Source of the DNA: Casuarius casuarius
Lineage: Eukaryota; Chordata; Aves; Casuariiformes; Casuariidae
Length of the DNA stretch: 64,000 nucleotides
Direction: 5' to 3'
NCBI GenBank assembly: GCA_003342895.1
Contig: PTFA01000193.1
Coordinates: 655,255 to 719,254, forward strand
The notes under the pieces were generated by a model that did not search any database, was not told the DNA's origin, and saw nothing but the letters and a program-made list of their open reading frames with translations. Both the position numbers and the translations under genes were made by a program. This document shows positions 61,885 to 64,000 of the stretch, piece after piece (the first letter of the stretch is position 1; every line of letters begins with the position of its first letter).

Positions 61885-64000
61885 CCACCAGAAAAACAGA
61901 TCAAAATGATATTTAATGAAGCTTTGGTAAAAGAGTGCTACAAAGCAGATTAATTCTTGTTAAGGGCATGCCAAATGAGGTGCTTCTGAATGTCGTATGA
62001 GAAAGGTCCCTGAAGATGAGCAGGGTGTATATATGAAAGTGTTACATGCTTCCTGAGTTATATTCCCCTGAGTGAACACAGGGGGCTCACACAAGTGCCA
62101 CTCACGTAGCCTTGCCCAAGTTGCTTCTCCACAAAAAGGATGAAAGTGGTGTTCTCGTACAGCCAGCACCACTTGCACATCTGAGCACCCTGTGACTTAG
62201 GAGCAGCAGTGAGCCCTCACCCTACTGTGCACATCAAAGAAGAGATCGGAGAAGCTGTACACCGCAGGCATTCAAGGATGCAGACCTGAAGGAATTATGA
62301 ATATCATAACCATCAAACCACACCATCTACTCAGAGCTGGGGCAAAACTTGTCAGTCCCAGGCCTCCCACATCCCACCCTATGCTACTGCCTGCAGTTAC
62401 ACCAGAAAGAATGTATCTTCCCCTCGTGCCACCATGGCTCTGTAGCGTCCACTGGCAACAGCAACCAGCAGGCTTCAGACAGCTTTGCCCCAGCCTCAGA
62501 TACTCATCTTGCCTTGCCCTTCCTGCCCATACCTAGCTTGTAAGGTCCCATCTTCCAACACGTTGCTGGATGGGACTACGATCCTGGAGCATTGCTTTAG
62601 ATTGTTATGGTGCAAAGTGAGTAAGTGCATACCTGAGGTGTGGCACTGCTGCCCTTCTAGATCAAATGGGAAGGATAAAGCTGCAGCAAGTGACAGATTG
62701 CTCTACTGTGCTTTACGTCGATATGTCAGAGGATGCTTTTGAAGTGCTGAAGGGAGCATTGCCTGCTGCCAGGCCTGTGGGAACAAGGGTAACTTCTGGT
62801 AGCACCCCCAACTGACACCTCAGAGTTAGGCTTGTCTCTTGATGTACTCAGTCTTTCAGCCTAGCTCTCAGGACAGCTCTAGGTTCTCAGGTTTGTGGTG
62901 CCTATCCCCTGTATGCAGGCAGCAGATGGTTAGGGTGCTGCACTGTGCCTCCAGTATCCCAGAAGACACTTGGTAATTCTGTGGCCATCTCACAAGGGGT
63001 TCTTCTCATGACAGTTCTAAGAAGAGGAGGTGGTTTTTCAAGGATGCTCTTTTCTCCCTCAAGTAATTTCTTCTCAAGCAGAAGAATTTCCGTTCGTTGG
63101 CGCCAAGCCTTTCGGAGACAGTTTGGAGACAATCCCCTTTAAATGTTCTCCACCAGCATCACAAATTTCTCCCACTGGATAAGCCAAACTCCATGCAGGA
63201 TATGATAAAATTACAGATTCCTAATTGCTCTTTTTGCTCCTCTAGGTTTTTTTCAGAGGTACAACATCCCTCTGTGCCTCCTTTTTCTAACTGCAGAAAT
63301 CCTGTATTTGTCATGCATGAACATAGATGCTCACAAATACACACACTAGTGCATACAAACAGACACAGGGAGATTCCAGCACCTGCCCCACACTGAGAAG
63401 CAGAGTGAGCCTAAGTACATGAGTTAAATGAAATTCTCTTAAATCCCATGTTAAAACAGCAGGTGCTAAAGGACCTTCAGGGAAGCTGGGGCTTCTCAGA
63501 CCATGGTTATTCTTTGAAAAGTCAATCTGCTGAGTTAAAATTGAGATAAATTAGCTCCAGCAATTCCCAGTCCAGCAGCCCTTGATGATATGAAAACTGG
63601 GCAGTGTGAGCTACACCTCTCACTTGGCAGAAGAGCTGGCTAAATATCTGATGAAGACTGTCATGAGAGACAAGGCCGGGAAGAAGAGACTAATTTGAAG
63701 CACCTGACAAAGCTGGCCAAGCCACCCGCAGTAGCCTTCTCCGGAGGCAACACTGTAATTAGCATCTCTTAGAGATGTGGTTTATCATGGTATCATCATT
63801 CCCTTGGGCAGAAAACTGCAGTACTTTATTAATCTTTCTCCCCTCCCCAGCTGGTTAGTTGGCTAATGAAATTATATGATCAATATGTCACACACAGACT
63901 AATCAAGCGTCTGCCTTGACAAACCCAGTTAGTTTGCAGTTACATTTGGTTTATTAGAGGTAATGCACTTCAGCAGGCCTCATCCACATTTTGAAAGGTG
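61885..64000. other. Non-coding stretch, no gene recognised
   Basis: No gene supported. Several frames under 100 codons overlap on both strands at 62297-63396. A CA-leaning patch lies near 63336-63366. The last 200 bp (GGCTAATGAAATTATATG, ACTAATCAAGC, GGTTTATTAGAGG) again look like AT-rich regulatory-style DNA, cut by the window end. Confidence 0.45.

Overview
This window looks like vertebrate nuclear DNA, most probably from a bird or another archosaur or turtle-type sauropsid. It is CpG-poor and gene-poor, with no open reading frame longer than about 158 codons. It carries an avian-style CR1 LINE 3' end (44362-44525), a separate inverted CR1 ORF2 relic (about 44045-44331), and several badly decayed ancient amniote repeats of MIR/L3 type. 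Interspersed-repeat density is low. The assembly has two gaps (25 N at 16772-16796 and 65 N at 43484-43548) and isolated ambiguous bases at 3753 and 50257.

No protein-coding gene, tRNA, rRNA, snRNA or known microRNA could be established. Almost all open frames are short, overlap frames on the other strand and look like chance. Most of 1-43150 and 45550-64000 therefore reads as intergenic or long-intron sequence. It contains microsatellites, homopolymer runs, short duplications, two notable foldback elements (12750-12955 and 31494-31656), a cluster of three adjacent small inverted repeats (36266-36347), and some AT-rich, homeodomain-core-rich blocks that resemble conserved non-coding enhancers. 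Those enhancer calls cannot be proven from one sequence.

The exception is 43.15-43.80 kb, a sharply bounded CpG-island-like segment that stands out from everything around it. Inside it is an irregular tandem array with a period of about 30-33 bp. Each unit strings together TTCAAA, a GGCGCG core and CCGTTG. On the opposite strand these read TTTGAA (the CHR element), an E2F-like site and CAACGG (a MYB site). These are the recognition elements of the DREAM and MYB-MuvB cell-cycle complexes. The array is interrupted by the 65-N gap. I regard this array as the most interesting object in the window: an orphan promoter or minisatellite with the grammar of a cell-cycle promoter.

Downstream of the island lie two CR1 relics in opposite orientation, followed by the longest open frame of the window. 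That frame has an ATG at 45115 and ends at 45543; it is cysteine-rich, with a good splice acceptor just before it and a GTAAGT donor inside it. Whether it belongs to a transcript starting in the island is an open question that RNA data would settle.
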